Assembly (NCBI GenBank): GCA_964496575.1
Contig: CAZCAC010000011.1
Span: 1-64,000 of the forward strand
Source of the DNA: CAZCAC01 sp964496575
Lineage (GTDB): Bacteria; Planctomycetota; UBA1135; GCA-002686595
Length of the DNA: 64,000 nt
Reading direction: 5' to 3'
The translations under genes were made by a program, and so were the position numbers. This document shows positions 18,007-26,291 of the stretch, piece by piece; position 1 is the stretch's first letter; the number at the start of each line of letters is the position of its first letter. The notes below the pieces were generated by a model. That model was given only the letters and a program-made list of their open reading frames with translations. It made no database searches and was not told the origin of the DNA.

Positions 18007-20442
18007 ATGCGCCTCGCCCTCGCCCTCCACGCCTTTCCCCCCCGGGAGCGAACCGGGGTGGAGACCTACTCCGAGGCGCTGGCGCGGGCCCTAGCCCTGG
18101 CGGGGCACCAGGTCGAGGTATTCGCCCCCCGCCTCGACCGGAACGGCGCCCACCTCGCCCAGCGCCGCGAGGAGCGGGACGGCTTCGGGGTGACCTGGCT
18201 CGGCCTCGAGCGTGACGCCGACCGGGAGGCCGACCGCCGCGCCATCCCCGGGGCCGCGCGCGCCTTCGGCCGCTTCCTCGACCGCGAGCAGCCGCAGCTG
18301 GTGCACTTCCAGCACGTCTACAAGCTCGGCGCCGCGCTGATCGAGGTGGCGCGCGAGCGCGATCTGCCGGTGGTCTTCACCGGGCACGATCCCTTCCCGA
18401 TCTGCAACGACTACACGCTGCTCGCCCCCGACCTCACCCCGGTCGACCCGCTCGATCGCGAGGCTCTCGCGCGGTGCGAGCTGGCCCGGGGGGTGCTCGA
18501 CCGGCACCTCGCCGCGCACGACGGCTTCCTCCCGGTCGGGGAGGAGGGCTCCGAGCTCGCTCGCCGCGTCCAGGAGCTGCTGCACGGTGACGCGAGCGAC
18601 GAGCGCGAGGAGCTCGAGCGGCGCGCGGCGCGGATCGACGAGGAGATCACCACGCGGCTGCGCCTGCTCGAGCGGGTGGACCGGATCGAGGTGCCGACGC
18701 GCTACCTCGCCGACCTCTACCGCGCGGGCGGACTCGAGGCCGAGGTAGAGGTGCGCCCGTGCGGGATCGACGGCACCGCGCTGGAGGGCGTCGCGCCGCT
18801 GGAGGCACACCGCGACGGCCCGCTCTCCGTGCTCTACCTCGGCGGGTACTACGAGCACAAGGGGGTGCACGTCCTGCTCGACGCCGTCGAGCCGCTGCGG
18901 GAGTCGGTGCGACTCGTGCTGCGCGGCTGCGCCGGTTCCAGCTCCTACGCGGCGCGCCTGGAAGCGCGGGCCCGGGCGATCGGGGCCGAGCTCGGCGGGC
19001 GCTTCGATCGCGACGAGCTCCCCGCGCTGCTGCGCGAAGCGGACCTGGTCGTGCTGCCCTCGCTCTGGCCGGAGAACGCGCCGTTCGTCATCCGCGAGGC
19101 GTTCGCCGCGGGTCGCCCGGTGATTGCCAGCGATACGCCGGCGCTTCGCGAGAGCGTGCGCGAGTCCATCGACGGGCGGCTCTTTCCGGCGGGGGACGCA
19201 GGTGCGCTCGGGGCCATCCTCGCCGAGCTGGCGGAGCATCGCCCGCGCCTCGTCGAACTCGCCGCGGGGATCCGTCCGCCGCTCTCGATCGAGGAGGACG
19301 CGCGGGCGCTGGTCGGGCTCTGCACCCCGCTGATCGAGGCGCGCGAGGAGCGGGAGCGACGCCGGCGGGAGCGCCTGCCCGAGCACCTGCACGGTTTCGC
19401 CGCCCGCCACCGGGAGCTCTCGTCTCTCCCCACCCGCGAGCTGCTCGCGCGAGCGCAGACCGGGGTACGGCGGATTGGGGCGCGCTTCGGTCTCGACGGT
19501 TCCGAACCCTCGCCGCTCACCGCCTCGACGCGATTGCGCGAACGTTTCGCCGAGGCGGGCCGCGCCAGTCGCTGGCAGGAGGCGGTCACGGCCGACCGCG
19601 AGCGGGCGATCGCCGCGCTGCGCGGCCGGCTGCGGCAGGCCGAGGAGCGTGCGGCGGAGCTGGAGCGTCGCCACGCCTGGGTCGAGGGGCTGCTCGCCGA
19701 GCGCGAGGCGCGGATCGAGTGGCAGGACGAGGTGATCGCCGACCGCCGGCGCGCCGCCCTGGCGGGGGAGGCCGAGCTCGCCGCGGAGGCCCGGCGGCGC
19801 GAGGAGCTGGAGGCTCACCTCAAGGGGCTGGAGCGTCACGTCGAGGCGCTCACCGCCGAGCGCGACTGGCTCGTCGAGGGGCGGCGCGAGAACGAGCTCC
19901 GCGCCGACTGGCTGGAGCGGACCCTGGCCGGCCGGGAGGAGGAGCTCTCCTGGACGAGGGGCACGGCGGAGGATCGGGAGGCTCGGCTCGCGGAGGCGAG
20001 GCGAGCGCTGCGCGACGCCGGGGCGGCGCTGGAAGCGGTGATCGCCGAGCGCGAGGCTCTGCTCGCCGAGCGCCGGGGCTTGCTCGACGAGCGAGAGGCG
20101 CTCACCGCCGACCTCGACCGAAGCTCCGGCGAGCTGGAAGCGCTCGCCGCCGATCACCGGGCTCTCGGCGCTCACGAGGAGTGGCTGCGCGGCGAGCTGG
20201 CCCGCGTGCTCGCGCCGCTCTTCGGCCACGAGCTCACCCCCGAGGTCGCCGCGGTCGGCGAGCTGTGCGAGCAGGCGCTGGAACGCCTCCTGGCTCTCCA
20301 GCGCGAGCTCTCCTGGCGCGCGGCCGAGATGCGGACAGCCACCCGAGAGGGACGCACGCGCACCCAGCGCTGGCTCGGAGGCGCCCTGCGTCGCCGCGTC
20401 GAGCAGTGGCCGGAGACGGGTCCCGAGGAGCCGGAACGATGA
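18007..20442 (+). CDS. GT4-family glycosyltransferase with long C-terminal coiled coil
   Basis: This 811-residue protein starts at the ATG at 18007. Residues 1 to about 430 are a GT-B glycosyltransferase: an N-terminal RTGVETYSEALARAL motif, LYLGGYYEHKGVHVLLDAVEPL near 278 and the nucleotide-sugar-binding ADLVVLPSLWPENAPFVIREAFAAGRPVIA near 345. From about 440 to 790 the sequence becomes a very charged coiled coil rich in ERE, LAER and EELE. It overlaps the next glycosyltransferase by four bases. A role in surface polysaccharide or glycan synthesis is likely, with the coiled coil as an oligomerisation or scaffold arm. Confidence 0.85.
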   Translation: MRLALALHAFPPRERTGVETYSEALARALALAGHQVEVFAPRLDRNGAHLAQRREERDGFGVTWLGLERDADREADRRAIPGAARAFGRFLDREQPQLVHFQHVYKLGAALIEVARERDLPVVFTGHDPFPICNDYTLLAPDLTPVDPLDREALARCELARGVLDRHLAAHDGFLPVGEEGSELARRVQELLHGDASDEREELERRAARIDEEITTRLRLLERVDRIEVPTRYLADLYRAGGLEAEVEVRPCGIDGTALEGVAPLEAHRDGPLSVLYLGGYYEHKGVHVLLDAVEPLRESVRLVLRGCAGSSSYAARLEARARAIGAELGGRFDRDELPALLREADLVVLPSLWPENAPFVIREAFAAGRPVIASDTPALRESVRESIDGRLFPAGDAGALGAILAELAEHRPRLVELAAGIRPPLSIEEDARALVGLCTPLIEAREERERRRRERLPEHLHGFAARHRELSSLPTRELLARAQTGVRRIGARFGLDGSEPSPLTASTRLRERFAEAGRASRWQEAVTADRERAIAALRGRLRQAEERAAELERRHAWVEGLLAEREARIEWQDEVIADRRRAALAGEAELAAEARRREELEAHLKGLERHVEALTAERDWLVEGRRENELRADWLERTLAGREEELSWTRGTAEDREARLAEARRALRDAGAALEAVIAEREALLAERRGLLDEREALTADLDRSSGELEALAADHRALGAHEEWLRGELARVLAPLFGHELTPEVAAVGELCEQALERLLALQRELSWRAAEMRTATREGRTRTQRWLGGALRRRVEQWPETGPEEPER

Positions 20443-21320
20443 GCGCGCCGATCTCGATCGTGATCCCGACGCTGCTCGACCGCGAGCTGCTGACCACCTG
20501 CCTCGAGCCGCTTCTCGCGGAGGTCGAGGCGCGCGGCGCCATCGACCAGGTGCTGGTCGTCGACGACAGCGGTCGGGGGGAGCTGGCGGACTCGCTGAGC
20601 TCGGAGCACCCTGCCGTGGAGGTGCTGAGTCGCGAGCGCAACGGCGGGTTCGCCGCGGCCCTGACCGACGGCGTCGAGGCCGCGCGCCACGCCCTCTGCT
20701 TCGCGCTGAACCCCGACGTGCGCGTCCGGCGCGGGATCTTCGAGCCCCTGATCGAGGCCCTGGCCGACCCGGAGGTGCACACCGTCGCCCCGTACGTCCT
20801 GATGGGGGACGGGGCGCCGTCGGAGGAGTCGCTCCCCGAGCTGCGTCTCGAGGAGGGCTTCCCGGTGATCGGTCACGCGCCCCTGAGCGTCACGCCGGGA
20901 GAGCCGCACCCCGCGTACCCGGTTGGCATCCCGGTCGCCTTCGCGCTCGGCGGTGCGTTCCTGTTCCGCCGGGACGAGTTCCTCGCCGACCCCTTCGACC
21001 CGCTGTTCGCGCCCTTCTACTGGGAGGACGTCGACTGGTGCCAGAGCGCGCTTCGTCGCGGCCGCCGCGTGCTGGTGGAGCCGCGGGCGCTGGTCGAGCA
21101 CCACCACCGCGGCACCATCGCCCCGCGCGTACCCGGCTCGCTGGTGCGTGCGGCGATCGAGAAGAACCGGCTGCTCTTCGCCTGGAAGCACTTCGAGGAT
21201 CCCGTGCGCCGGCGCGCGCATCTCGAGGCGCTGGCCGCTCGCGTCCTGGAACACGGCGTCTGCGAGGAGCGCGAGGAACTGGTCTGGTTCCTGCTGGCGC
21301 TGGAGCAGGTGGAGGATTGA
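20439..21320 (+). CDS. GT2-family glycosyltransferase
   Basis: This 293-residue protein has the GT-A fold markers of family 2: ISIVIPTLLDRELL at the start, VLVVDDSG near 46, NGGFAAALTDG near 70, LNPDVRV near 92 and YWEDVDWCQSALRRG near 195, as in rhamnosyltransferase-like enzymes. The start overlaps the preceding glycosyltransferase stop. Its own TGA shares one base with the ATG of the cas3-cas5 gene. It probably works with the upstream GT4 enzyme on a surface glycan. Confidence 0.87.
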   Translation: MSAPISIVIPTLLDRELLTTCLEPLLAEVEARGAIDQVLVVDDSGRGELADSLSSEHPAVEVLSRERNGGFAAALTDGVEAARHALCFALNPDVRVRRGIFEPLIEALADPEVHTVAPYVLMGDGAPSEESLPELRLEEGFPVIGHAPLSVTPGEPHPAYPVGIPVAFALGGAFLFRRDEFLADPFDPLFAPFYWEDVDWCQSALRRGRRVLVEPRALVEHHHRGTIAPRVPGSLVRAAIEKNRLLFAWKHFEDPVRRRAHLEALAARVLEHGVCEEREELVWFLLALEQVED

Positions 21321-23392
21321 TGGAAGATCGGGAACCAGCTGAATGGGGCGCAGACACCTACGCGCACACCAGGGAGGGGCTCCCCCCCCAGGAGTGGCAT
21401 CGACTAGAGGATCACCTCCGTGAGACCGCGAGGCTCGCCGGCTCCTTCGCAGCGCGCTTCGACAGCTGCGAGTGGGGAGAACAGGCGGGGTTGTGGCACG
21501 ACCTGGGGAAGTCCTCGACCGCGTTTCAGGAGTATTTGAGGGACTCCCGTTCAAGGGGGCCGGACCACAAGAGCGCGGGTGCACAGTACGCCGTCGAAAC
21601 GCTGGACATCCTGGGGCATCTCATCGCGTACACGATCGCGGGACACCATGGTGGGATGCACGACGGTCGCAGCGATGGGACATGCCTCGACTACCTGTTG
21701 CGACGAGAACTCGAGCCCTGGAACCGCGAGTATTCACGCGAGCTCAGGGGGACGAACCCGGACCTGCCGGCTCCTCTCGCCAAGGCACTGGCAGCCCGGG
21801 ACAGCTTCGGCTGTGCCTTCTTCACGAGGATGCTCTTCTCGTGCCTGGTGGATGCGGACTTCCTGGACACGGAGCGGTTCCTGGATCCGATCCGATCAGC
21901 TTCCCGTCCACAGTGGCCGTCCGGCCTGCTCCGGGAGATGGACGCTGCTCTCAGCGACTTCGCCGGACGGTTCGCCTCGGGAGGTACGGTCAATTGCCAC
22001 CGCGCCCGCGTTCGGGAGGCATGCGTCGTCGCAGCGTCGGAGTCCTCTGGCTTCTTCTCGCTCACGGTTCCCACCGGGGGGGGGAAGACCCTCTCCTCAC
22101 TCGCCTTCGCGCTGCGTCACGCCATCCAACACGACATGGACCGGGTGATCTACGTGGTGCCTTTCACGAGCATCATCGAGCAGAACGCCGACGTCTTTCG
22201 CAAGGCGATGGATCCCCTTCGCGAGCGTCTGGGACAGGACGTGGTGCTGGAGCATCACAGCAACCTCGACACGAGCCGAGAGGAATCGCACGCCAGCCGC
22301 CTGGCTACGGAGAACTGGGACGCTCCACTGGTCGTGACCACCTCGGTTCAGTTCTACGAGTCCTTGTTTCACAATCGTCCCTCGCGCTGCCGCAAGATCC
22401 ACCGAGTCGCCAGGTCCGTGGTCGTGCTGGACGAGGTTCAGACCTTGCCGGTCCACCTGCTCGAGCCATGCCTGCGCGCTCTCCGGGAGCTCGTTCGCAG
22501 CTACGGAACGACGGTTGTTCTCTGCACCGCGACACAGCCGGCCCTGCATCGACGGGAGGGCTTCCGCATCGGCCTGGAGGACGTTCACGAGATCGTTCCC
22601 GATCCCCGGGCCCTGGCCAGGGACCTTCGGCGGGTTCAGGTCGAGGACCTCGGAGAGCAGAGCGATGCCTTCCTCGCCGAGCGACTCCTGGCCGAGGATC
22701 AGGTGCTCTGCATCGTGAACACGCGGGGCCACGCGAAGGACCTCTTCGAGGCGGTCGGGCTAGAGGGAGATTCCTTCCACCTGAGCGCGCTGATGGTCCC
22801 GGCTCATCGCAGCCGGGTCGTCGACCGGATCCACGTGTTGGCCCCGATCCGCTTCACCCAAGTGAGGAGGAACGAGATCAAGAGCCGCATCCCCGCCGGC
22901 AAGGTCGAGAAGGTCCGGAGAGCGGGTTCCGGAGAGCTGGGGATCTCCGTCGCCGACCGAGATCAGCGACAGCAGCGAGCCTCGCTCCTCCTGCGCGATG
23001 TCCGCTATGGAATCGAGGCCCACGTCGTGGTCGTCGAGGGCGAGGAACGAAGTGGCGAGCGCTTGGCTCATCCCGTGGCGAAACACCTCGACAGTTTTCG
23101 GCGTCGTGCGTCGCGGGGTCAGTACTTCCACCATCCGTACCTCGGTTGCCGTGAGTTCCCGGCGTTCTTCCAGCTGGTCGAGACCTTCCCACCGCCTCCG
23201 CCCGAGTTGAAGGGCGCAAAAGACCTCGGCTGGATGCTGAACGACATCGCGTTCGTTCCCGATCCGGAGGGCAAGATCGTCGAGTCGAACCGCGGCCGGA
23301 GATTGACCGCCGAGCCGGAGTTCTTCCGGGCCACCGCGAGGGACGGGGTGATCGAGGTTCCCCTGCTTGAGCGGCAGGGGGGTGAGGGATGA
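21320..23392 (+). CDS. cas3: Cas3 (HD nuclease + first helicase domain) fused in frame to truncated Cas5c
   Basis: This 690-residue product starts with GGAGG five bases upstream. Residues 1 to about 498 are type I Cas3: HD nuclease with H60-D61 (WHDLGK), H83, HH109-110 and D180, then a helicase domain with Walker A GGGKT (252-257), DEVQ (371-374) and TATQ (403-406). The text then stops being Cas3 after SALMVPAHRS and becomes Cas5c at residue 500 (VVDRIHVLAPIRF), continuing through KH588-589 and FHHPYLGCREFPA to a normal Cas5c end. The second helicase domain of Cas3 and roughly the first 45 residues of Cas5c are missing. It overlaps cas8c by four bases. Confidence 0.9.
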   Translation: MEDREPAEWGADTYAHTREGLPPQEWHRLEDHLRETARLAGSFAARFDSCEWGEQAGLWHDLGKSSTAFQEYLRDSRSRGPDHKSAGAQYAVETLDILGHLIAYTIAGHHGGMHDGRSDGTCLDYLLRRELEPWNREYSRELRGTNPDLPAPLAKALAARDSFGCAFFTRMLFSCLVDADFLDTERFLDPIRSASRPQWPSGLLREMDAALSDFAGRFASGGTVNCHRARVREACVVAASESSGFFSLTVPTGGGKTLSSLAFALRHAIQHDMDRVIYVVPFTSIIEQNADVFRKAMDPLRERLGQDVVLEHHSNLDTSREESHASRLATENWDAPLVVTTSVQFYESLFHNRPSRCRKIHRVARSVVVLDEVQTLPVHLLEPCLRALRELVRSYGTTVVLCTATQPALHRREGFRIGLEDVHEIVPDPRALARDLRRVQVEDLGEQSDAFLAERLLAEDQVLCIVNTRGHAKDLFEAVGLEGDSFHLSALMVPAHRSRVVDRIHVLAPIRFTQVRRNEIKSRIPAGKVEKVRRAGSGELGISVADRDQRQQRASLLLRDVRYGIEAHVVVVEGEERSGERLAHPVAKHLDSFRRRASRGQYFHHPYLGCREFPAFFQLVETFPPPPPELKGAKDLGWMLNDIAFVPDPEGKIVESNRGRRLTAEPEFFRATARDGVIEVPLLERQGGEG

Positions 23393-25212
23393 TCCTACAG
23401 GCGCTGAACGATCTGTACGACCGGCTGAGGAAGGACGAGGGGTACGAGATCGCGCCGCCGGGGTACAGCCGGCAGAAGATCGGCTTCCAGGTAGTGCTGA
23501 CACTGGATGGGGAGCTGTGGGGCGTGAAGAGCCTGGGGACCCCGGAGGGAGGGAACCGGCCGCGTCCGTTGCTCGTTCCGGGCGGCTCCAAGCCGAGCGG
23601 TGCGGTCACCCGGGAGTCCGTCAAGAAGAAGGTCTGCCTTCTTCGCAACGATCTGCCCTTCCTCCTGGGTTGCCGGGTGAAGGAGGAGAAGGGGGAGAAC
23701 GGGACCAAGACTCGGACCCTCGACCCAGCCGCACTCGAGTTCGAGGCCTTCCGCGATCATCACCTGACGATCGGGGAGTGCGTTGAGGACGACCACTTCA
23801 GGGCGGTCTGCCGGTTCCTCCGATCGTGGAGCCCCGAACGAGCTCTCGCGTGGCCCGGGAGCACGGATTGGACCGATCTCGGCGCGAGCCAAGGGGTCTT
23901 TCAGGTCCTCGGAGAGGAATCCTACGTTCACCAGCACCCCGCCGTCATGGCATGGTGGGAAGCCGCTCGGGTGGAGTCGGCCGAGGCCGGCGAGCACCCT
24001 GAAGGGCAGTGCTTGGTCAGCGGCGTCGCCTCGACCCTGGCCCGCATCCACGAGCCGAAGATCAAGGGGGTCCGCGGAGCGCAATCCGCCGGCGCGACCC
24101 TCGTCACCTTCAACGAGCCGGCGTACGAATCCTACGGCAAGGAGCAGAGCTTCAATGCACCAGTCTCCGAGTCGGTGGCCTTTCGGTACACCACGGCGCT
24201 GAACGCGTTGACCGATGGGCCGGCGCGTGGCAGGCATCGGCTGGAACTCGGAGACGCTAGCGTGGTCTTCTGGACCGAGCGTCCGACCGTGACCGAGGAC
24301 GTCTTCGCGCGATTCACCTCGACGGGAACCACGTCCCGCGAAGGGCCCGATCCTCAGGACGAAGGCCTGCGCCAGAAACTCGAGGCGTTCGTCAGGGCCT
24401 TGCGCCACGGACGGGAAGCCTACGGGGATCTCGAGTCGGGGCGACAGGGTACGGGCTTCTACCTGCTCGGGCTCGCCCCCAACCAGGCGCGGCTCTCCGT
24501 GCGCTTCTTCCATCGCGGCACGGTCTCGGAGCTGCTCAACAATCTCCGTCGGCACCTGAGGGACATCTCGGCCGAGGCTCGACCCGCGCGCGGTAAGCAG
24601 CTGGCGGATCCGGAGTTTCCTTCCATTCGCCAGCTTCTCGACCAAGCCTGCCCCCGCAAGGAAGGCAAGCCCGATCGTGAGAGACTCCCGCCGATCCTCG
24701 TCGGTCCGCTGCTGCGGGCGATCGTCACCGGTGCTCGCTACCCCGACGCGCTCTACTCGGCGGTTCTGCGTCGCATCCGCGCCGGAGACCGCATCGAGTA
24801 CCTCCAAGCCTGTCTCGTCTCCGGCCACCTTCGCCGCAACCTGAACCTGGAGATTCCCGTGAGCCTCGACACCACCCGCAGCGATCCGAGCTATCGGCTC
24901 GGACGTCTCTTCGCCGCGCTGGAGAAGACCCAGAAGGACGCGCTGGAGAACCTCAGCGCGACGATCCGGGATCGCTTCTACAGCTCGGCCTCCGCGACAC
25001 CGTGCAGCGTCTTTCCCCGCCTGCTGCGCACATACCAGCACCATCTGGCCAAGCTGGATGGCGGACACAAGGTGAACCGCGAGAAACTGGTCCAGGAGAT
25101 CCTCGCCGACCTGTCCGACTTTCCGGCACACCTCGACATGACCGGCCAGGGTCTCTTCGCGCTCGGCTACTACCACCAGACCCTGGACTTCTACAAGAAG
25201 AAGGAGAGCTGA
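23389..25212 (+). CDS. cas8c: Cas8c (Csd1), type I-C large subunit
   Basis: This 607-residue protein matches the type I-C Cascade large subunit. It starts MILQALNDLYDRL, has a QPKIG-like block (YSRQKIGFQVVL) and ends with GLFALGYYHQTLDFYKKK, as family members do. Length is normal and no break is visible. In type I-C it recognises the PAM and holds the complex on target DNA. The ATG overlaps the stop of the preceding fusion gene (ATGA), and cas7c follows after 30 bases. Confidence 0.93.
   Translation: MILQALNDLYDRLRKDEGYEIAPPGYSRQKIGFQVVLTLDGELWGVKSLGTPEGGNRPRPLLVPGGSKPSGAVTRESVKKKVCLLRNDLPFLLGCRVKEEKGENGTKTRTLDPAALEFEAFRDHHLTIGECVEDDHFRAVCRFLRSWSPERALAWPGSTDWTDLGASQGVFQVLGEESYVHQHPAVMAWWEAARVESAEAGEHPEGQCLVSGVASTLARIHEPKIKGVRGAQSAGATLVTFNEPAYESYGKEQSFNAPVSESVAFRYTTALNALTDGPARGRHRLELGDASVVFWTERPTVTEDVFARFTSTGTTSREGPDPQDEGLRQKLEAFVRALRHGREAYGDLESGRQGTGFYLLGLAPNQARLSVRFFHRGTVSELLNNLRRHLRDISAEARPARGKQLADPEFPSIRQLLDQACPRKEGKPDRERLPPILVGPLLRAIVTGARYPDALYSAVLRRIRAGDRIEYLQACLVSGHLRRNLNLEIPVSLDTTRSDPSYRLGRLFAALEKTQKDALENLSATIRDRFYSSASATPCSVFPRLLRTYQHHLAKLDGGHKVNREKLVQEILADLSDFPAHLDMTGQGLFALGYYHQTLDFYKKKES
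24859..25212 (+). CDS. cas11c: Cas11c small subunit from an internal start in cas8c (predicted)
   Basis: Type I-C systems are known to make a small Cascade subunit, Cas11c, by internal translation of the 3' end of cas8c. Here GGAG at 24849-24852 stands six bases before an in-frame GTG at codon 491. That start would give 117 residues opening with a DPSYRLGRLFAALEKTQKDA-type helix. Position, length and ribosome-binding site all fit. Nothing in the sequence proves that it is used. Confidence 0.6.
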   Translation: MSLDTTRSDPSYRLGRLFAALEKTQKDALENLSATIRDRFYSSASATPCSVFPRLLRTYQHHLAKLDGGHKVNREKLVQEILADLSDFPAHLDMTGQGLFALGYYHQTLDFYKKKES

Positions 25213-25242
25213 TCGCCTTTCGCCGATCAGTGAGGAGGAGCC

Positions 25243-26100
25243 ATGAACCGCTACGATTTCGTCTACATCTTCGACGTCAAGGACGCGAATCCCAACGGGG
25301 ATCCAGACGCGGGCAATCTGCCTCGAGTCGATCCCGAAACGGGATTCGGGCTGGTGACCGACGTTTGCCTCAAGCGGAAGGTCCGCAACTACGTGGCCAC
25401 GACCCGGGGGAACGAGCCACCTCACGAGATCTACTTCACCGACGGGGCGGTGCTCAACGCGACGCACGAACGAGCCTACGAGGCGACCGGAGCGAAGCCG
25501 GCCAAGAAGAAGCTCCCCAGGGATGTCGCCAAGGCGCGGGCCTTGACCGATTTCATGTGCGGCAACTTCTACGACGTCCGGACCTTTGGCGCGGTCATGA
25601 GCACCGAGGTCAACTGCGGCCAGGTTCGGGGCCCCGTCCAGCTCTCCTTCGCTCGCTCGGTCGAGCCGATCGTCGCCCTCGAGCACGCGATCACGCGCAG
25701 CTCCGTCACCAACGAGAAGGACCTGGAGAAGGAGCGCACCATGGGACGCAAGTTCACCATCCCCTACGGTGTGTACCGCGCCCAGGGCTTCGTGAACCCC
25801 TTCCTGGCCGAGCAGACCGGCTTCTCCGACCAAGACCTCGAACTCCTCTGGGAAGCCCTGGCCAACGCCTTCCAGTTCGACCAGTCCGCGGCTCGGCCGG
25901 CCGGGAGCATGGCGGCGCGGAGGCTGATCCTCTTCGAGCACGAGAGCCAGCTCGGATCGGTTCCCTCCCACCGGCTCCTCGAGAGCGTGACACTCGCTCG
26001 GCGAGAGGGGGTGGCCGTTCCGCGGGAATTCGCCGATTTCGACGTGACCGTCGACTGGGGCACCGGTCAGGAGGGGGTCAAGGTGACGGAGGCTCTCTGA
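25243..26100 (+). CDS. cas7c: Cas7c (Csd2), type I-C backbone subunit
   Basis: This 285-residue protein begins RYDFVYIFDVKDANPNGDPDAGNLPRVDP in the manner of Csd2 proteins and keeps the TDVCLKRKVRNY block, the GAVMS block and IPYGVYRAQGFVNP. It forms the crRNA-binding backbone of Cascade. Length is normal. AGGAG lies just before the ATG. The gene is followed not by cas4 but by a repeat element that starts at its stop codon and then an ATPase gene. Confidence 0.94.
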   Translation: MNRYDFVYIFDVKDANPNGDPDAGNLPRVDPETGFGLVTDVCLKRKVRNYVATTRGNEPPHEIYFTDGAVLNATHERAYEATGAKPAKKKLPRDVAKARALTDFMCGNFYDVRTFGAVMSTEVNCGQVRGPVQLSFARSVEPIVALEHAITRSSVTNEKDLEKERTMGRKFTIPYGVYRAQGFVNPFLAEQTGFSDQDLELLWEALANAFQFDQSAARPAGSMAARRLILFEHESQLGSVPSHRLLESVTLARREGVAVPREFADFDVTVDWGTGQEGVKVTEAL

Positions 26101-26245
26101 TCTGCTCGGAATCGGTCTCTGCGCGTTGCGTGCGGAAATCAGGCCTGGGAGGGCCTTGAAGCTCTTGAGAACCGTGATCCGAACAGTCTGTGGACCAGCT
26201 GGGCTGCGAACGTCAGCCCGCGCTACGGGGATTCCGAGCGCAGGA
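26098..26245 (+). repeat. Dispersed intergenic repeat, copy 1 (single-unit form)
   Basis: The element starts at the TGA stop of cas7. It reads TGATCTGCTCGGAATCGG, then a degenerate palindromic core, then a GGGAGGG..TTGAAGCTCTTGAGAA..GTGATC stretch and a tail ending in CAGCCCGCGC. The same parts in the same order occur after the cinA stop at 37007. It resembles a REP or MITE-like element and marks the boundary between cas7 and the inserted ATPase gene. Confidence 0.7.
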
Positions 26246-26255
26246 CTGGCGCGAG

Positions 26256-26291
26256 TCGATCATGGTCGATAAATTATTCGAATATGATCGA
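26256..26291. promoter_or_regulatory. AT-rich inverted repeat across the ATPase start
   Basis: TCGATCAT at 26256-26263 is inverted as ATGATCGA at 26284-26291, and the second arm contains the ATG of the ATPase gene. The sequence between (around TCGATAAATTATTCGAA) is a rare AT-rich island in this GC-rich DNA. It could be an operator and promoter or a translation-masking hairpin. The function is inferred. Confidence 0.35.
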
